64,000 bases of DNA from Thermoflexaceae bacterium (lineage in GTDB: Bacteria > Chloroflexota > Dehalococcoidia > Tepidiformales > Tepidiformaceae), in the NCBI GenBank assembly GCA_015075555.1, contig JABTUD010000002.1, forward strand, positions 868,001 through 932,000, in the 5' to 3' direction. The position numbers and the translations under genes are program-made. Below the pieces are notes generated by a model that was not told where the DNA came from, searched no databases, and was given only the letters and a program-made list of their open reading frames with translations. Shown here piece after piece: positions 35,801 to 48,476 of this stretch. The first letter of the stretch is position 1, and the number at the start of each line of letters is the position of its first letter.

Positions 35801-36097
35801 CTAAATCCCCTCGAAGAGCTCTATCTTGTCGCCGGGCACGAGCGTCACCACGGCCTTCTTCCAGTCGGGGCGGTTGACGACGCGGCGGCCAAAGCGCTTG
35901 GGCTTGCCCTTCATGGTCATGGTGTTGACGTCGGAGACGCGAACATTGAAGGCGATCTCGACGGCCTCGCGGATCTGGTTCTTGTTGGCGCGCGGGTCAA
36001 CCTCGAAGACGTACTTGTCCTGGCCGGTGAGCACGGTCGTCTTCTCGGTGATGAGCGGGCGCAGAAGGACGGCGTATGGATGGATCTCGCGTGGCAT
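35801..36097 (-). CDS. rplW: 50S ribosomal protein L23
   Basis: L23 at the tunnel exit binds trigger factor and SRP. The 98-residue product has [34 protein letters not shown] and KPKRFGRRV. Start and rplD stop share one base. Confidence 0.97.
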   Translation of the reverse strand: MPREIHPYAVLLRPLITEKTTVLTGQDKYVFEVDPRANKNQIREAVEIAFNVRVSDVNTMTMKGKPKRFGRRVVNRPDWKKAVVTLVPGDKIELFEGI

Positions 36098-36759
36098 CAG
36101 CTCGCCTCCTGGCGGCCGCGGGCGGGCCTGGCATTGGCGCCACCCCAGAGGGCCTCGATCTTCCGGACGGCGTCTTCGGTGAGGACGACATGGTGAGCGT
36201 TGACGAGGTCAACGACGTTCAGGTTCGCCGCGGGGAGGGCCTTGACCTGGTCGATGTTGCGCGCGGCGAGGGTGAGATTGGGCTCGTATTCGCCGCTCAC
36301 CACGAGCGCCGTCCGCTCTACCTTGAGAGCAGAAAGGGCGCCCTGGACGGCCCGGGTGCGGGGCTCGTTGGGGACGAGCCCTTCAACGATGACGAGGCCT
36401 CCATCGGCGGCGTGGCTGCTGAGGGCTGACCGGAGCGCGAGCCGCCGCATCTGGCGGGGGAGGCGAACGGCGAAGCTATGGGGCTTCGGCCCATGCGAGA
36501 CTCCCCCACCAACATGGTGAGGCGCCTTGGTGCTCCCCTGGCGGGAGCGACCGAGGCCCTTTTGCCGGCGGATCTTGACTGTTGAGCCTGCAACCTCGCC
36601 GCGGCTCCTGGTGCTGGCGGTTCCTGCGCGCCGGTTTGCCATCTGGGCAACGTAGGCCTGGTGCAGCACGGCACGGTTGGGCTCGATGCCGAAGACGTCA
36701 TCGGCAACGTCGATCTTGCGGAGTTCCCTTCCCGAGGTATCGAAGACAGCGAGCTTCAT
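36097..36759 (-). CDS. rplD: 50S ribosomal protein L4
   Basis: L4 lines the tunnel constriction; in some bacteria it also represses the S10 operon. The 220-residue product has [21 protein letters not shown] (seen as [16 protein letters not shown]), the tunnel-loop [20 protein letters not shown], and ends with an Arg-rich [15 protein letters not shown]. Overlaps rplC by four bases. Confidence 0.97.
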   Translation of the reverse strand: MKLAVFDTSGRELRKIDVADDVFGIEPNRAVLHQAYVAQMANRRAGTASTRSRGEVAGSTVKIRRQKGLGRSRQGSTKAPHHVGGGVSHGPKPHSFAVRLPRQMRRLALRSALSSHAADGGLVIVEGLVPNEPRTRAVQGALSALKVERTALVVSGEYEPNLTLAARNIDQVKALPAANLNVVDLVNAHHVVLTEDAVRKIEALWGGANARPARGRQEAS

Positions 36760-37391
36760 TTCGCCACCTTCCTTGCGGTGCGAATGCGAACGAGGCCGCC
36801 GGTGGGCCCCGGGACAGAACCGGCGACGAAGATCACGCCCGCTTCATCGTTGCGGGAGACGACTTCGAGGTTCCTGACGGTGGTGCGGACGGCGCCCATG
36901 TGGCCGGCCATGCGGGTGCCCTTGAAGACACGGCCGGGCGTGGTGCCGGAGCCGATGGAGCCAGGGGCGCGGTGCCGGTCGCTCTGACCGTGGGTGCGCG
37001 GCCCGCCGCGGAAGTTGTGGCGCCGGACGCCGCCCTGAAAGCCGCGGCCCTTGGAGGTGGCGGTGACATCGACCTTGCCGCCGACGGCGAAGAGCCCGGC
37101 GCCGAGGCGGTCGCCGAGGGCGTAGCTGTCAGCGCCGCTGGTGCGGAATTCGGCGAGGTGGCGCAATTTCAGGTTGCCAGCGGCCTTGAGGTGGCCGGCT
37201 GCGGGCCTGTTGAGGCGCGGGTCTTCACGGTATCCGACCTGGATGGCGGTGTAGCCGTTCTTCTCGGGGGTGCGCAGGCTGGTGACGAAGCAGGGGCCCA
37301 CCTCAACGGCGGTTACGCCACGGAGACGGCCTTTTTCGTCGAATACCTGTGTGGTTCCCAGCTTGCGGCCAAGGAGTCCTTCGATAGTCAT
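36756..37391 (-). CDS. rplC: 50S ribosomal protein L3
   Basis: L3 folds 23S rRNA near the peptidyl transferase centre. The 211-residue product has GLLGRKLGTTQVFDEKGRL, KGRGFQGGVRRHNFRGGPRT (tip of the extended loop, with the Gln that is methylated in some species) and PGRVFKGTRMAGHMG. Five bases from rpsJ. Confidence 0.97.
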   Translation of the reverse strand: MTIEGLLGRKLGTTQVFDEKGRLRGVTAVEVGPCFVTSLRTPEKNGYTAIQVGYREDPRLNRPAAGHLKAAGNLKLRHLAEFRTSGADSYALGDRLGAGLFAVGGKVDVTATSKGRGFQGGVRRHNFRGGPRTHGQSDRHRAPGSIGSGTTPGRVFKGTRMAGHMGAVRTTVRNLEVVSRNDEAGVIFVAGSVPGPTGGLVRIRTARKVAK

Positions 37392-37396
37392 GGCAG

Positions 37397-37705
37397 TTAC
37401 AGCTTGATCTCGATGTCGACGCCGCTCGGAAGCTGAAGGCGCATGAGGGTGTCGACGGTCTTGGAGGTGGGCTCGAGGATGTCGATGAGGCGCTTGTGGG
37501 TGCGGATCTCGAACTGTTCCCGGGCGTCTTTATGGATGTGAGGGCCGCGGATGACGCAGAACTTATCGATGGAGGTGGGAAGCGGCACGGGCCCGGCCAC
37601 GGCAGCGCCGGTGCGCTCAGCGGCCTCGACGATCTGCCGGGCCGACTGGTCGAGCAGGCGGTGGTCGTAAGCCTTCAACTTGATGCGAATTTGCTGGCGA
37701 GCCAT
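37397..37705 (-). CDS. rpsJ: 30S ribosomal protein S10
   Basis: S10 in the 30S head also serves as NusE in antitermination. The 102-residue product has [38 protein letters not shown] and [20 protein letters not shown]. It follows tuf after 24 bases, so S10-operon genes are likely read through from the rpsL promoter. Confidence 0.97.
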   Translation of the reverse strand: MARQQIRIKLKAYDHRLLDQSARQIVEAAERTGAAVAGPVPLPTSIDKFCVIRGPHIHKDAREQFEIRTHKRLIDILEPTSKTVDTLMRLQLPSGVDIEIKL

Positions 37706-37729
37706 GGTGCCGTCTCCCTATCGATTCCG

Positions 37730-38929
<1,200 letters not shown>

Positions 38930-38959
38930 GGTTGGTCCTTCCTTACCTGAACTGGGTGT

Positions 38960-41038
<2,079 letters not shown>

Positions 41039-41069
41039 TGTCTTGAGCCGGTTTTCCTGTTTTTCGCTT

Positions 41070-41540
41070 CTACCAGCGGTAGTGGACGAAGGCGCGGTTG
41101 GCCTCGGCCATGCGGTGGGTGTCTTCGCGCCGCTTGATGGCAGCGCCGGTGTTGTTGGCCGCATCGAGGAGCTCGGCGGCGAGACGTTCGGACATCGAAC
41201 GGCCGCCACGGGCGCGGGCGGCGTTGAGGATCCAGCGCATGGCGAGGGCAATGCGGCGGTCGGCGCGGATTTCGATTGGCACCTGGTAGGTGGCGCCGCC
41301 GACGCGGCGAGGCTTGACTTCGAGGACAGGGGTGGCGGCGCGCATGGCGGCCTGGAAGGTATCGAGCGGGTCACGCCCGGCCTGGGCCTGGATGCGGTCG
41401 AAAGCTCCGTAGACCACGCGCTCGGCGGTGCTCTTCTTGCCGCGCTTCATCATCTTGTTGATGAGGATCTGGACCTGGACGTTGTTGTACCGCGGGTCGG
41501 GGGGGATGTTGCGCCGGGCCGGCCGGTTTCGTCGCGCCAT
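41070..41540 (-). CDS. rpsG: 30S ribosomal protein S7
   Basis: S7 nucleates the 30S head and in E. coli represses the str operon. The 156-residue product begins [20 protein letters not shown] and has [20 protein letters not shown] and [19 protein letters not shown]. 43 bases after rpsL. Confidence 0.97.
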   Translation of the reverse strand: MARRNRPARRNIPPDPRYNNVQVQILINKMMKRGKKSTAERVVYGAFDRIQAQAGRDPLDTFQAAMRAATPVLEVKPRRVGGATYQVPIEIRADRRIALAMRWILNAARARGGRSMSERLAAELLDAANNTGAAIKRREDTHRMAEANRAFVHYRW

Positions 41541-41583
41541 GGTTCAGCTCTCTTGGTTCAATCTCGTCAGGCGGGTGCGGCTC

Positions 41584-42021
41584 TTAGCGGCGGCCTGCGG
41601 GCTGGGCATTCTTTCGAGTGCCATACTTGCTGCGCCCCTGCTTCCGGTTGTTGACACCGGTTGCATCGAGAGCGCCTCGGACGATGTGGTAGCGGACACC
41701 GGGGAGGTCCTTGACGCGTCCTCCGCGGACGAGGACAGCGGAGTGTTCCTGGAGGCTGTGCCCTTCGCCGGGGATGTAGGCGGTGACTTCGATGCCGTTG
41801 GTGAGGCGGACGCGGGCCACCTTGCGGAGGGCCGAGTTGGGCTTCTTGGGGGTCTGGGTGCGCACCTGGGTGCAGACACCGCGCTTCTGGGGCGAGCCCT
41901 TGCCAGCCACCTTGCGAAGGCGGCCGGTGTGGGAGTTGAAGCTGAAGAGCAGGGCGGGTGCGCCTGACTTCTTGCCCTTTGGCGTTCGACCCTTACGCAC
42001 GAGCTGGTTGATGGTCGGCAT
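41584..42021 (-). CDS. rpsL: 30S ribosomal protein S12
   Basis: S12 monitors decoding. From ATG 42021 the 145-residue protein starts [20 protein letters not shown] and includes [20 protein letters not shown] (the Lys linked to streptomycin sensitivity is intact) and [16 protein letters not shown] with the Asp that is methylthiolated in many bacteria. About 20 residues longer than E. coli S12, partly a loop after KGKKSG. First gene of the supercluster, preceded by a 220-base leader. Confidence 0.97.
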   Translation of the reverse strand: MPTINQLVRKGRTPKGKKSGAPALLFSFNSHTGRLRKVAGKGSPQKRGVCTQVRTQTPKKPNSALRKVARVRLTNGIEVTAYIPGEGHSLQEHSAVLVRGGRVKDLPGVRYHIVRGALDATGVNNRKQGRSKYGTRKNAQPAGRR

Positions 42022-42242
42022 AGTTGCTTTCCTTCGTGGCGGCGCCGTGTTGGTGGGCACGGCAATCCCGGGATTGGCAGGCGCGTCGCGCGGTGTCTTC
42101 GGATTTCAGGCACGAAAGAAGGCCGGAAAGCCTGTTCGTGAACAGCGCCCCGGGGCCTTGCAGCGCCGGAGCCGTCTTCAAGCACTCAGCTTTGCGACCT
42201 GGCGAACTCATGCAAAAAGCTGGCCAGTCAATAAAGCGCCGA
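42022..42242 (-). promoter_or_regulatory. long 5' leader of the rpsL supercluster
   Basis: About 220 untranslated bases separate the predicted transcription start (near 42242) from rpsL. The leader holds a tight hairpin CTGTTC-AC-GAACAG (plus strand about 42137–42150) and a perfect 14-base palindrome CAATCCCGGGATTG (42063–42076). It could be a target for autoregulation by S7 or S12 or another ribosomal protein. I do not recognise a known RNA family. Confidence 0.4.
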
Positions 42243-42248
42243 AGGCAA

Positions 42249-42276
42249 AGCCTAGCACAACGGGGGTGACTGTCAA
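42249..42276 (-). promoter_or_regulatory. sigma-70-type promoter of the rpsL supercluster
   Basis: Minus strand TTGACA (42276–42271), 16 bases, TAGGCT (42254–42249). The -35 is a perfect consensus. No other comparable promoter was seen inside the 22-kb cluster, so it may drive most of it. Confidence 0.7.
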
Positions 42277-42483
42277 CTCAAACGGGGCTCTGTACCGGCA
42301 TGTGTGGGGAGGGGCGGATTCGGAGCAAGGAACGAAAAAGGAGGGAACGGCAGGATTGCCCTGGCAGACACTCGTAACGAGGACGCAACCCTACCGCCCA
42401 GTCCCGAGATATCAGTGAACTGGTGGGAATGGCTGGCTACCAGGCGACGGGCACGAAGGAAACTGGCGAGGGCCGTTTCCACC
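42277..42483 (+). other. intergenic stretch without recognised content
   Basis: About 200 bases between the rpsL promoter and the amidase 3' end. A plus-strand ORF begins here but runs antisense into the amidase and has no recognisable product. Nothing else seen. Confidence 0.4.
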
Positions 42484-43896
42484 TCAGGGGGCGTAGGGGT
42501 CAACCGGTGTGACCACTCCCAGCCGTTCTTCGATTTCCTGACCGGCGGCCAGGCAGAGGTCCTCACGGTAGCGGTTGCCTATGATCTGCACGCCCTGCGG
42601 AAGGCCGTTCGCCACACCGACGGGCAATGCCAGGGACGGGAGCCCCAGTAGATTCACGGCGACCACGAGGGAGAGGTTCGCGAAGAGCTCGCCGGGAGCA
42701 TGAGCACCGGACACGTCCCAGCCCGCGGCGAACGGCTGCCGGGTCGAGACCGGGCCAAGCACAAGGGGATACTGGCCGAGGAAGTGCGCCCACTCCCGGG
42801 CGATGGAGAGGCGGGTGGCGAAGGCCTGCATGTAGGCGGGCAGTTCGGCGGCGGGTCCAGAAGCCATGGCGAGATCGAGGAAAGCGCTTCGCGGGCTCAG
42901 CGAGGATGGGCTCGAGCGAGGGCCACAGCATGACCGCGATCTCTGAAAAGAGCAGGCTGAACCAGGTCTCGCGGGCCTCGGCGACGCGGGGCGGGTCAAC
43001 CTCGCAGACTTCATAGCCTGCATCGCGAAGCGCATCGGCTGCACGAAGGACGCCTGCCTCGACATCGGGATGAATGCCCACGCCGGCGGGGTCGATGGCA
43101 ACTGCGACCCTGCGTGGTGCCTCGTCGCCATGCATAGGCACGGGCATCGACCAGGGGTCGCGGGGTCGCCCCATTCATGCAGGAGAGCGCGAGGGCGAGG
43201 TCGCGGACATGGCGGGCCATGGGGCCTTCGACGGCCATCAACTGGATCGACAGGGGGCGGTCAACCGCTGAGAGGGAGAGATGCTCGGGTACGCGGCCGA
43301 GGGTTGGGCGGATGGCGCAGGTACCGCAGCACTGGGAAGGCCAGCGCAGCGAACCGCCGACGTCGTTCCCCATGCCAAGGGGGGTCATCCCGGTGGCGAG
43401 CGCGACCGCATCGCCGCCGCTGGAGCCTCCCGGGGTGAGCGCAGGGTTCCAGGGGTTGAGTGTCTCGCCGTGAAGGGCGTTGCCCGTGTGCCAGCGGAGT
43501 CCGACGTCGGGCATGTTGGTTCGCGCGATGGGGATGGCGCCGGCGGCCTTGAGCCGGGCGATATGCGGCGAATCCACGGGCGGGAAGAGCGCTTCTCCGA
43601 GGATGAGGCCGTTGGTGGTGGCCGAACCCACCAGGTCGATGTTCTCCTTGACGGTGAAGGGCACACCATGCAGCGGCCCCACATCCTGCCCGGAGAGCAG
43701 AACGCGGTCGGCCTCGGCCGCCGCGGCAAGGGCCTGTTCGCCGAGTTCGACGGTGATGGCATTGACAGCGCCGTTCACCGCCTGGATGCGGTCGAGGTGG
43801 GCCTGCACAACCTCGCGGCCTGAAACGCGGCGCGAGCGGATGGCAATTGCGAGATCAGCGGCGCCGAGCCGCCAGAGTTCGTCTGCCAGGGGTCAC
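42484..43896 (-). pseudogene. amidase-signature family protein, three single-base insertions
   Basis: Amidase-signature enzymes hydrolyse amides with a Ser-cisSer-Lys triad. Pieces in three frames assemble into one protein: DELWRLGAADLAIAIRSRR, the Lys in PFTVKENIDL, Ser-rich TPGGSSGGDAVALATGM, GNDVGGSLRWPSQ, then PSLEPILAEPAKRF and MASGPAAELPAYMQ up to GVVTPVDPYAP. The breaks lie at C4 43892–43889 just after a GTG with AGGAG upstream, in C/G runs 43172–43162, and at TTT 42883–42881. Removing one base at each gives 1410 bases, 469 residues, a normal family length. Either a young pseudogene or repeated sequencing error. Confidence 0.8.
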
Positions 43897-43986
43897 GCTC
43901 CTGAACCAGCTTTTCGATGAGAGGTGGCGAAGGCGCCAGGAGGACCGGCGGCCCGCCAGGGACAAACGTATAGAACATCTGTCCGC

Positions 43987-43998
43987 TATACTGCGCGC
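43987..43998 (+). promoter_or_regulatory. leaderless-type promoter -10 of ruvB
   Basis: TATACT (43987–43992), GCGCGC, then ATG 43999. Six-base gap and no ribosome-binding site. Confidence 0.55.
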
Positions 43999-45069
43999 AT
44001 GGTCCCGCCCGAAGAACGGCTCCTCGCGCCGGTGCCTATTCTCGATGATGACGAGGTTGAGCGCTCGCTGCGGCCGCGGGCGCTTTCGGAATTCCCCGGG
44101 CAGGAGCGAGTCAAGGAAAACCTGGTCATTGCGGTGGAGGCGGCGAGGAAGCGGGGCGAGGCGCTCGATCACCTGTTGCTGTACGGCCCGCCCGGACTTG
44201 GAAAGACGACCCTGGCGAACATCGTGGCGCACGAGATGGGGGTAGCGATTCGCACAACCAGTGGGCCGGCGATCGAGCGGCCGGGCGACCTGGCGGCGAT
44301 TCTCACGAATCTGAAGGAACACGACATCCTCTTCATAGACGAGGTCCACCGCCTGTCACGGGCAGTGGAGGAGATCCTGTACCCGGCGATGGAGGACTTC
44401 GCGCTCGACCTGGTAATAGGGAAGGGACCGGGGGCGCGCTCGGTCCGGCTGGCGATGCCGAAGTTCACGCTGGTGGGCGCAACCACGAGGTATGCGATGG
44501 TCAGCGCGCCCATGCGGGACCGGTTTGGGTCTGTCTACCGGCTGGATTTCTATGATGCGCCGACGCTGGCCCGGATAGTGAAACGGTCGGCGCAGATCCT
44601 CGGGGTAGCGCTTCCCGACGACGCCGCCCAGGAGATCGCCCGGCGGTCCCGCGGGACGCCGCGAATCGCGAACCGCATTCTCCGGCGGGTGCGCGACTAC
44701 GCGGAGGTGCGAGGAGGCGGCGCCATCTCCCTTGGGTCAACGCGCGATGCGCTGGCGCTGCTTGAGATCGACGACCTCGGCCTGGACGAGACGGACCGGC
44801 TGGTGATCCGCTGCATCGTGGAGAAGTTCGCCGGGGGACCGGTAGGCCTGGACACGATCGCTGCTTCCATCGGTGAGGAGGCGGACACGATCATGGACGT
44901 GTACGAGCCGTTCTTGCTGCAGCGAGGTTTCCTGCAGCGCACACCGCGGGGACGGGTGGCTACTGCCGGAGCGTACCGGCACCTGGGGATCGAGCCTCCG
45001 CGCGGGGCCACTCAGCCTGCACTCTGGGACGAACCCGCGAATCCTGCTTCGAGCGAGGGAGACCAGTGA
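43999..45069 (+). CDS. ruvB: Holliday junction branch-migration ATPase RuvB
   Basis: RuvB hexamers pump DNA through RuvA-bound Holliday junctions. The 356-residue AAA+ protein has [19 protein letters not shown], Walker [10 protein letters not shown] (63–71), Walker [12 protein letters not shown], sensor 1 [19 protein letters not shown] and the winged-helix C-terminus with [18 protein letters not shown] 43999 is supported by its -10 element; the open frame upstream is antisense to the amidase. ruvA and ruvC are not adjacent. It overlaps the truncated RidA gene by four bases. Confidence 0.96.
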   Translation: MVPPEERLLAPVPILDDDEVERSLRPRALSEFPGQERVKENLVIAVEAARKRGEALDHLLLYGPPGLGKTTLANIVAHEMGVAIRTTSGPAIERPGDLAAILTNLKEHDILFIDEVHRLSRAVEEILYPAMEDFALDLVIGKGPGARSVRLAMPKFTLVGATTRYAMVSAPMRDRFGSVYRLDFYDAPTLARIVKRSAQILGVALPDDAAQEIARRSRGTPRIANRILRRVRDYAEVRGGGAISLGSTRDALALLEIDDLGLDETDRLVIRCIVEKFAGGPVGLDTIAASIGEEADTIMDVYEPFLLQRGFLQRTPRGRVATAGAYRHLGIEPPRGATQPALWDEPANPASSEGDQ

Positions 45070-45314
45070 CCCGCACTCGAATCTCGTCGGGCGGCCCCTG
45101 GGAAGGGCCCTTCGGCTATTCGCGGGCTGTCCGCGCCGGGAACTTCGTGGCAGTGAGTGGCACCACTTCCGCCAACCCGGATGGCACCATTCACGGCGCA
45201 GGGGACGCCTATGCACAGGCGCGGCGCTGCTTCGAGATTATCGAGCGGGCGCTGGCGGAGGCCGGAAGAGGGGCACAACTAGCGACAGCCGCCGGGGCCG
45301 GTAACCAGGCATAG
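45066..45314 (+). pseudogene. truncated RidA/YjgF-type protein
   Basis: RidA deaminates reactive enamine/imine intermediates. This 82-residue ORF keeps the N-terminal half (PFGYSRAVRAGNFVAVSGTT, YAQARRCFEIIERALAEAG) and then ends after an unrelated GRGAQLATAAGAGNQA. The second half of the fold, including the active-site Arg and the C-terminal strand, is missing; full-length family members have about 130 residues. No continuation was found in other frames downstream, so it is not a single-base shift. Translation is coupled to ruvB (ATGA). Probably inactive. Confidence 0.65.
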
Positions 45315-45514
45315 AGATAGGCGAAGAGATCGTCGCCCCACGGCGAACCCGGAACGCTGGTGTCGGCTGCGCCCTCAGAGGCGCGGGGCGCTGCCAATGA
45401 CTCTCCTGTTCCTCACTGGCAGCGGGGCGTGGCCGGGGCATGGGCACGTCGCGACATACGGCTCTTGCAGCGGGGCCGGTTGGCCCTTCCAGGTGCGATT
45501 CCCGGCCCGATGAT

Positions 45515-45910
45515 ATGAGCGTGAGCACGTTCCATCGCCCGGCCCAGGATTCAGCCTCCTCTCGGCTGGTGTGGGTTGCGCTCGCGCTACTGCTGGTGCC
45601 GGCAGCGGCCCTGCTTGCGCTAGGGGTGGGCGAGTTCATGGAAGGCGAGTTGAGCGGTGCTCAGCACCTTCCCGAAGCGGCGCTGCTGGTGGCCCTGGGG
45701 GCCGCGGCGTGGTGGCGGCGCAGGCTCGCCGGAATCGTTCTCGTGGTCGTGGCGCCGCTGCTGTTGATCGCATGGGTGTCGTGGGTACTGATCATTCGGG
45801 AGGAAAGCGGCAACGACCCCGTCCTGCCATGGTTGATCACGGCTGCCATCTTGTTTCTGTTCCCATTCCTTGCTGGCTGGTTACTCCTGCGTGCGAGCGA
45901 CACCCGCTGA
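45515..45910 (+). CDS. small integral membrane protein, function unknown
   Basis: A 131-residue protein with about four hydrophobic stretches: residues 18–39 (LVWVALALLLVPAAALLALG), about 50–66, 71–92 (AGIVLVVVAPLLLIAWVSWV) and 105–126. No motif recognised. ATG 45515 is chosen as the start nearest the first helix; an upstream open frame to 45440 adds an Arg/Pro-rich stretch lacking coding character. Stands between the RidA remnant and the M16 peptidase. Confidence 0.6.
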   Translation: MSVSTFHRPAQDSASSRLVWVALALLLVPAAALLALGVGEFMEGELSGAQHLPEAALLVALGAAAWWRRRLAGIVLVVVAPLLLIAWVSWVLIIREESGNDPVLPWLITAAILFLFPFLAGWLLLRASDTR

Positions 45911-46036
45911 CATCCGGGCGGGTGCCAGCATCCGGATTCACCGATCGGCGCATACCTCGCCGGAGTTCAGGCGTTTCCCATGGCGCGGGGCGAAGCCTAC
46001 AATCGTCTTTCGCGCTACGGGGTCGCGGCTCTTTCC

Positions 46037-47293
46037 ATGTTCAACAAGACGGTGCTTGCCAATGGCCTCCGGGTCGTTACCGCGGAACTGCCGCATACCC
46101 GGTCGGCGACGATCAGCGTCTACGTCGGCGCTGGGAGCCGCTACGAGCGGGACGAGGAAGCGGGCCTATCGCACTTCCTGGAGCACATGCTCTTCAAGGG
46201 CGCCTCGCGCCGGCCGACGGCACGCGATATCTCAGAGGCCATCGAATCGGTTGGAGGGATGCACAACGCGGCCACCGACCGGGAGATCACGGTGTACTAC
46301 GCCAAGGTGCCGCACACGGCCGCCATAGATGCCATCGACATCCTCTGCGACATGGTGCGGGCGCCGGTCATGGACCCGGTGGAGCTGGAAAAGGAACGCC
46401 ACGTAATCCTTGAGGAGCTGGCGGCGGTGGAGGACAGCCCGGCCGAGCTGGCAGGAATCCTGATTGACGAGACGCTCTGGCCCTATCAGCCCCTGGGGCG
46501 CAACGTCGGCGGCACCCCCGGCAGCGTGCGGACTATCCCGCTGGGGGCCGTCAATCGCTACATGGCGGCGCAGTATGTGCCTTCGAACATGGTGGTGGTG
46601 GCAGCCGGGAACATCGAGCATGGCCGCGTGGCCACAGAAGTGACGCGCTGGCTTGGCGACATGCCCGGCGCCGAACCGGGCTGCTGGTATGCGGTACAGC
46701 AAAGGGACGGGCGTCCGCGCGTTGCCGTCCAGCACAAGGATAGCGAGCAGGCGCACCTCTGCCTTGCCTACCCGACGGTGCCAGTGACGCACCCGGACCG
46801 GTTTGTGGTCGACCTGATCAGCACCGTCCTTGGCGAAGGGATGTCGAGCCGGCTCTTCCTGGAGTTGCGGGAGGAGCGGGCGCTCGTCTATGACGTGCAC
46901 AGCTATCCGAGCGAGTTCAGGGATGCGGGCTCGATCACTATCTACGCAGGTTGCGACCCGCAGAACGCGCGAACGACTGTGGAGATAGCCCTGCATGAGG
47001 TGGCAAACCTGATGCGGACCCTGACGCCGCCAGAGGTGCAGAAGGCCCAGCAGATGGCGCGGGGCCGCATCCAGCTGCGGATGGAGGACACCCGTTCGGT
47101 GGCGGGATGGATGGGAAGCCAGGAGATGCTGCTCGGGGAGATACTCACCGTTGACGAAGCTGCGGCGAGGATCGACGCGGTGACCATGGACGACATGCTG
47201 CGGGTGACGGGAGAGCTGCTGCGGCCGGAGCGCGCCACCATCGCCGCCGTCGGCCCCTTCAACGGCGCCGGCCTGTTCAGCGGCCTGATCTGA
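46037..47293 (+). CDS. M16-family zinc peptidase (PepR/mitochondrial-processing-peptidase-like)
   Basis: A 418-residue metallopeptidase. The inverted zinc motif HFLEH (H46, E49, H50) is followed by NAATDREITVYYAKV and the third ligand region EELAAVEDSP; the C-terminal half (from about 200) is the second, inactive M16 lobe with SRLFLELREERALVYDVHSY. This matches the bacterial PqqL/YmxG-type single-gene peptidases. ATG 46037 follows a TACAAT element by some 40 bases. Substrate unknown. Confidence 0.9.
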   Translation: MFNKTVLANGLRVVTAELPHTRSATISVYVGAGSRYERDEEAGLSHFLEHMLFKGASRRPTARDISEAIESVGGMHNAATDREITVYYAKVPHTAAIDAIDILCDMVRAPVMDPVELEKERHVILEELAAVEDSPAELAGILIDETLWPYQPLGRNVGGTPGSVRTIPLGAVNRYMAAQYVPSNMVVVAAGNIEHGRVATEVTRWLGDMPGAEPGCWYAVQQRDGRPRVAVQHKDSEQAHLCLAYPTVPVTHPDRFVVDLISTVLGEGMSSRLFLELREERALVYDVHSYPSEFRDAGSITIYAGCDPQNARTTVEIALHEVANLMRTLTPPEVQKAQQMARGRIQLRMEDTRSVAGWMGSQEMLLGEILTVDEAAARIDAVTMDDMLRVTGELLRPERATIAAVGPFNGAGLFSGLI

Positions 47294-47300
47294 TACTGCA

Positions 47301-47780
47301 GTGACCCACCGCGCCTTCTTCGGACCGCCGCGCGATGGCCTCGCCAGGGACGGAACAATGGTGACCGTCCATCTTGTGCCCGTGCATGAGGGGAGACTGC
47401 TGGCATTCGACGTGCGCGCGGGCGAAGCGCAGGGGCGCTGGCTGCCATGGTGCGTGATCGAGTTTGCTGGCAACCCCTACGTGACGGCCTCCGAGCTTGC
47501 CGACGACTGGTGCGAGGGCGCGATCTCGGACCTTGCCCTGGCCGACGTGATGTCGTTCACAACTCCGGGCGGGGCCTGGGAGCTGGCAATAGTGTTTCGT
47601 GCCGAGCTCACGGCGCTGCCGCGGCCACGCAAGGACCGGGTGCCGGCCGTATTCGAACGCGGGCGGTTCGACTCAATCGGCCCCTTCGATCCAGTTGACC
47701 TGCAGCGCTGGGTCGAGTCGAAGGGACCATCGGGCGGTGAGCAGTCATCTCGTGGGACAGATGGCGGGCTGCTGTTCTGA
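47301..47780 (+). CDS. hypothetical protein, possibly Nudix-like
   Basis: A 159-residue protein that begins with GTG 47301, seven bases after the M16 peptidase. The middle (LPWCVIEFAGNPYVTASELADDW, TPGGAWELAIVFRAEL) recalls the strand layout of Nudix hydrolases, but the catalytic Nudix box GX5EX7REUXEEXGU is absent. It is probably co-transcribed with the peptidase. Function not assigned. Confidence 0.65.
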   Translation: MTHRAFFGPPRDGLARDGTMVTVHLVPVHEGRLLAFDVRAGEAQGRWLPWCVIEFAGNPYVTASELADDWCEGAISDLALADVMSFTTPGGAWELAIVFRAELTALPRPRKDRVPAVFERGRFDSIGPFDPVDLQRWVESKGPSGGEQSSRGTDGGLLF

Positions 47781-47818
47781 GGCTCTCCCGGCAGGGAGAA
47801 GAGAATGAGGCGGCAGGG

Positions 47819-48454
47819 ATGGCTCTTCAGAATCGCGTAGACCCGTTTGGCGAGATAGTGGCCCACCCCGCCCGGGGGCTCTTCATGGGAAACCGTGGTG
47901 GGCGCATCCACACGCAGGGAAAGCAGCTATCGAACCGCCGCTGGGCGAGCCATCACTGGATATGCTGCGTCACCGAGTTCCGGGGATGGCGGCGTGAGGT
48001 GATGGGAGAGGGCTACACGGAGCTGTTCTTCCTGGATGAAGCAACCGCCCTCGCCGCAGGGCACAGGCCGTGCGCCTTCTGCCGGCGCGGCGACTTCGAG
48101 CGGTTCGTGGAAGCGTGGGCCCGCGGCGCTCAGGTGGAACGGCCGAGGTCAGTGGATGTGATCGACCGGGCTTTGCACGCTGAACGGGCAGGACCGGGAC
48201 GCCAGAAGGCGATGTTCACAGCAAAGCTCGCAGACCTGCCAGCCGGGACCTTCGTGACCTTCGAGGAGACGCCGGCAAGGGCATATCTAACATGGGCGGG
48301 CCGGCTCTTTCCGTGGTCGTTCGAAGGCTACGGCGAGCCAATCGCGGGGCGACCTGGACTGGAGGCGCTGGTGCTCACGCCCCGGTCGATCGTGGGGGCG
48401 CTGGGCGCCGGCTACGAACCAAAGGTGGCTCTCCCGCCGGGCAATACGGACTGA
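47819..48454 (+). CDS. conserved hypothetical protein with a CxxC motif
   Basis: A 211-residue protein. It contains YTELFFLDEATALAAGHRPC followed by AFCRRGDFERF, where the PCAFCRR core resembles the Cys-rich zinc site of Ada-type N-termini (GxRPCxxCRP), and an aromatic-rich C-terminal part (AYLTWAGRLFPWSFEGYG). It starts at ATG 47819. Metal binding is inferred from the CxxC only. No enzyme family could be named. Confidence 0.7.
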   Translation: MALQNRVDPFGEIVAHPARGLFMGNRGGRIHTQGKQLSNRRWASHHWICCVTEFRGWRREVMGEGYTELFFLDEATALAAGHRPCAFCRRGDFERFVEAWARGAQVERPRSVDVIDRALHAERAGPGRQKAMFTAKLADLPAGTFVTFEETPARAYLTWAGRLFPWSFEGYGEPIAGRPGLEALVLTPRSIVGALGAGYEPKVALPPGNTD

Positions 48455-48476
48455 GCTGGTCCGTCCCGGGCTCCCG

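Noticed and set aside
42304-42651. 115-codon plus-strand ORF downstream of the amidase
   Set aside because: Half of it is antisense to the amidase C-terminus and there is no ribosome-binding site or family match.
45209-45397. minus-strand ORF with a plausible-looking peptide (GSPWGDDLFAYLYAWLP)
   Set aside because: Too short, antisense to the RidA remnant and with no start signal or family match.
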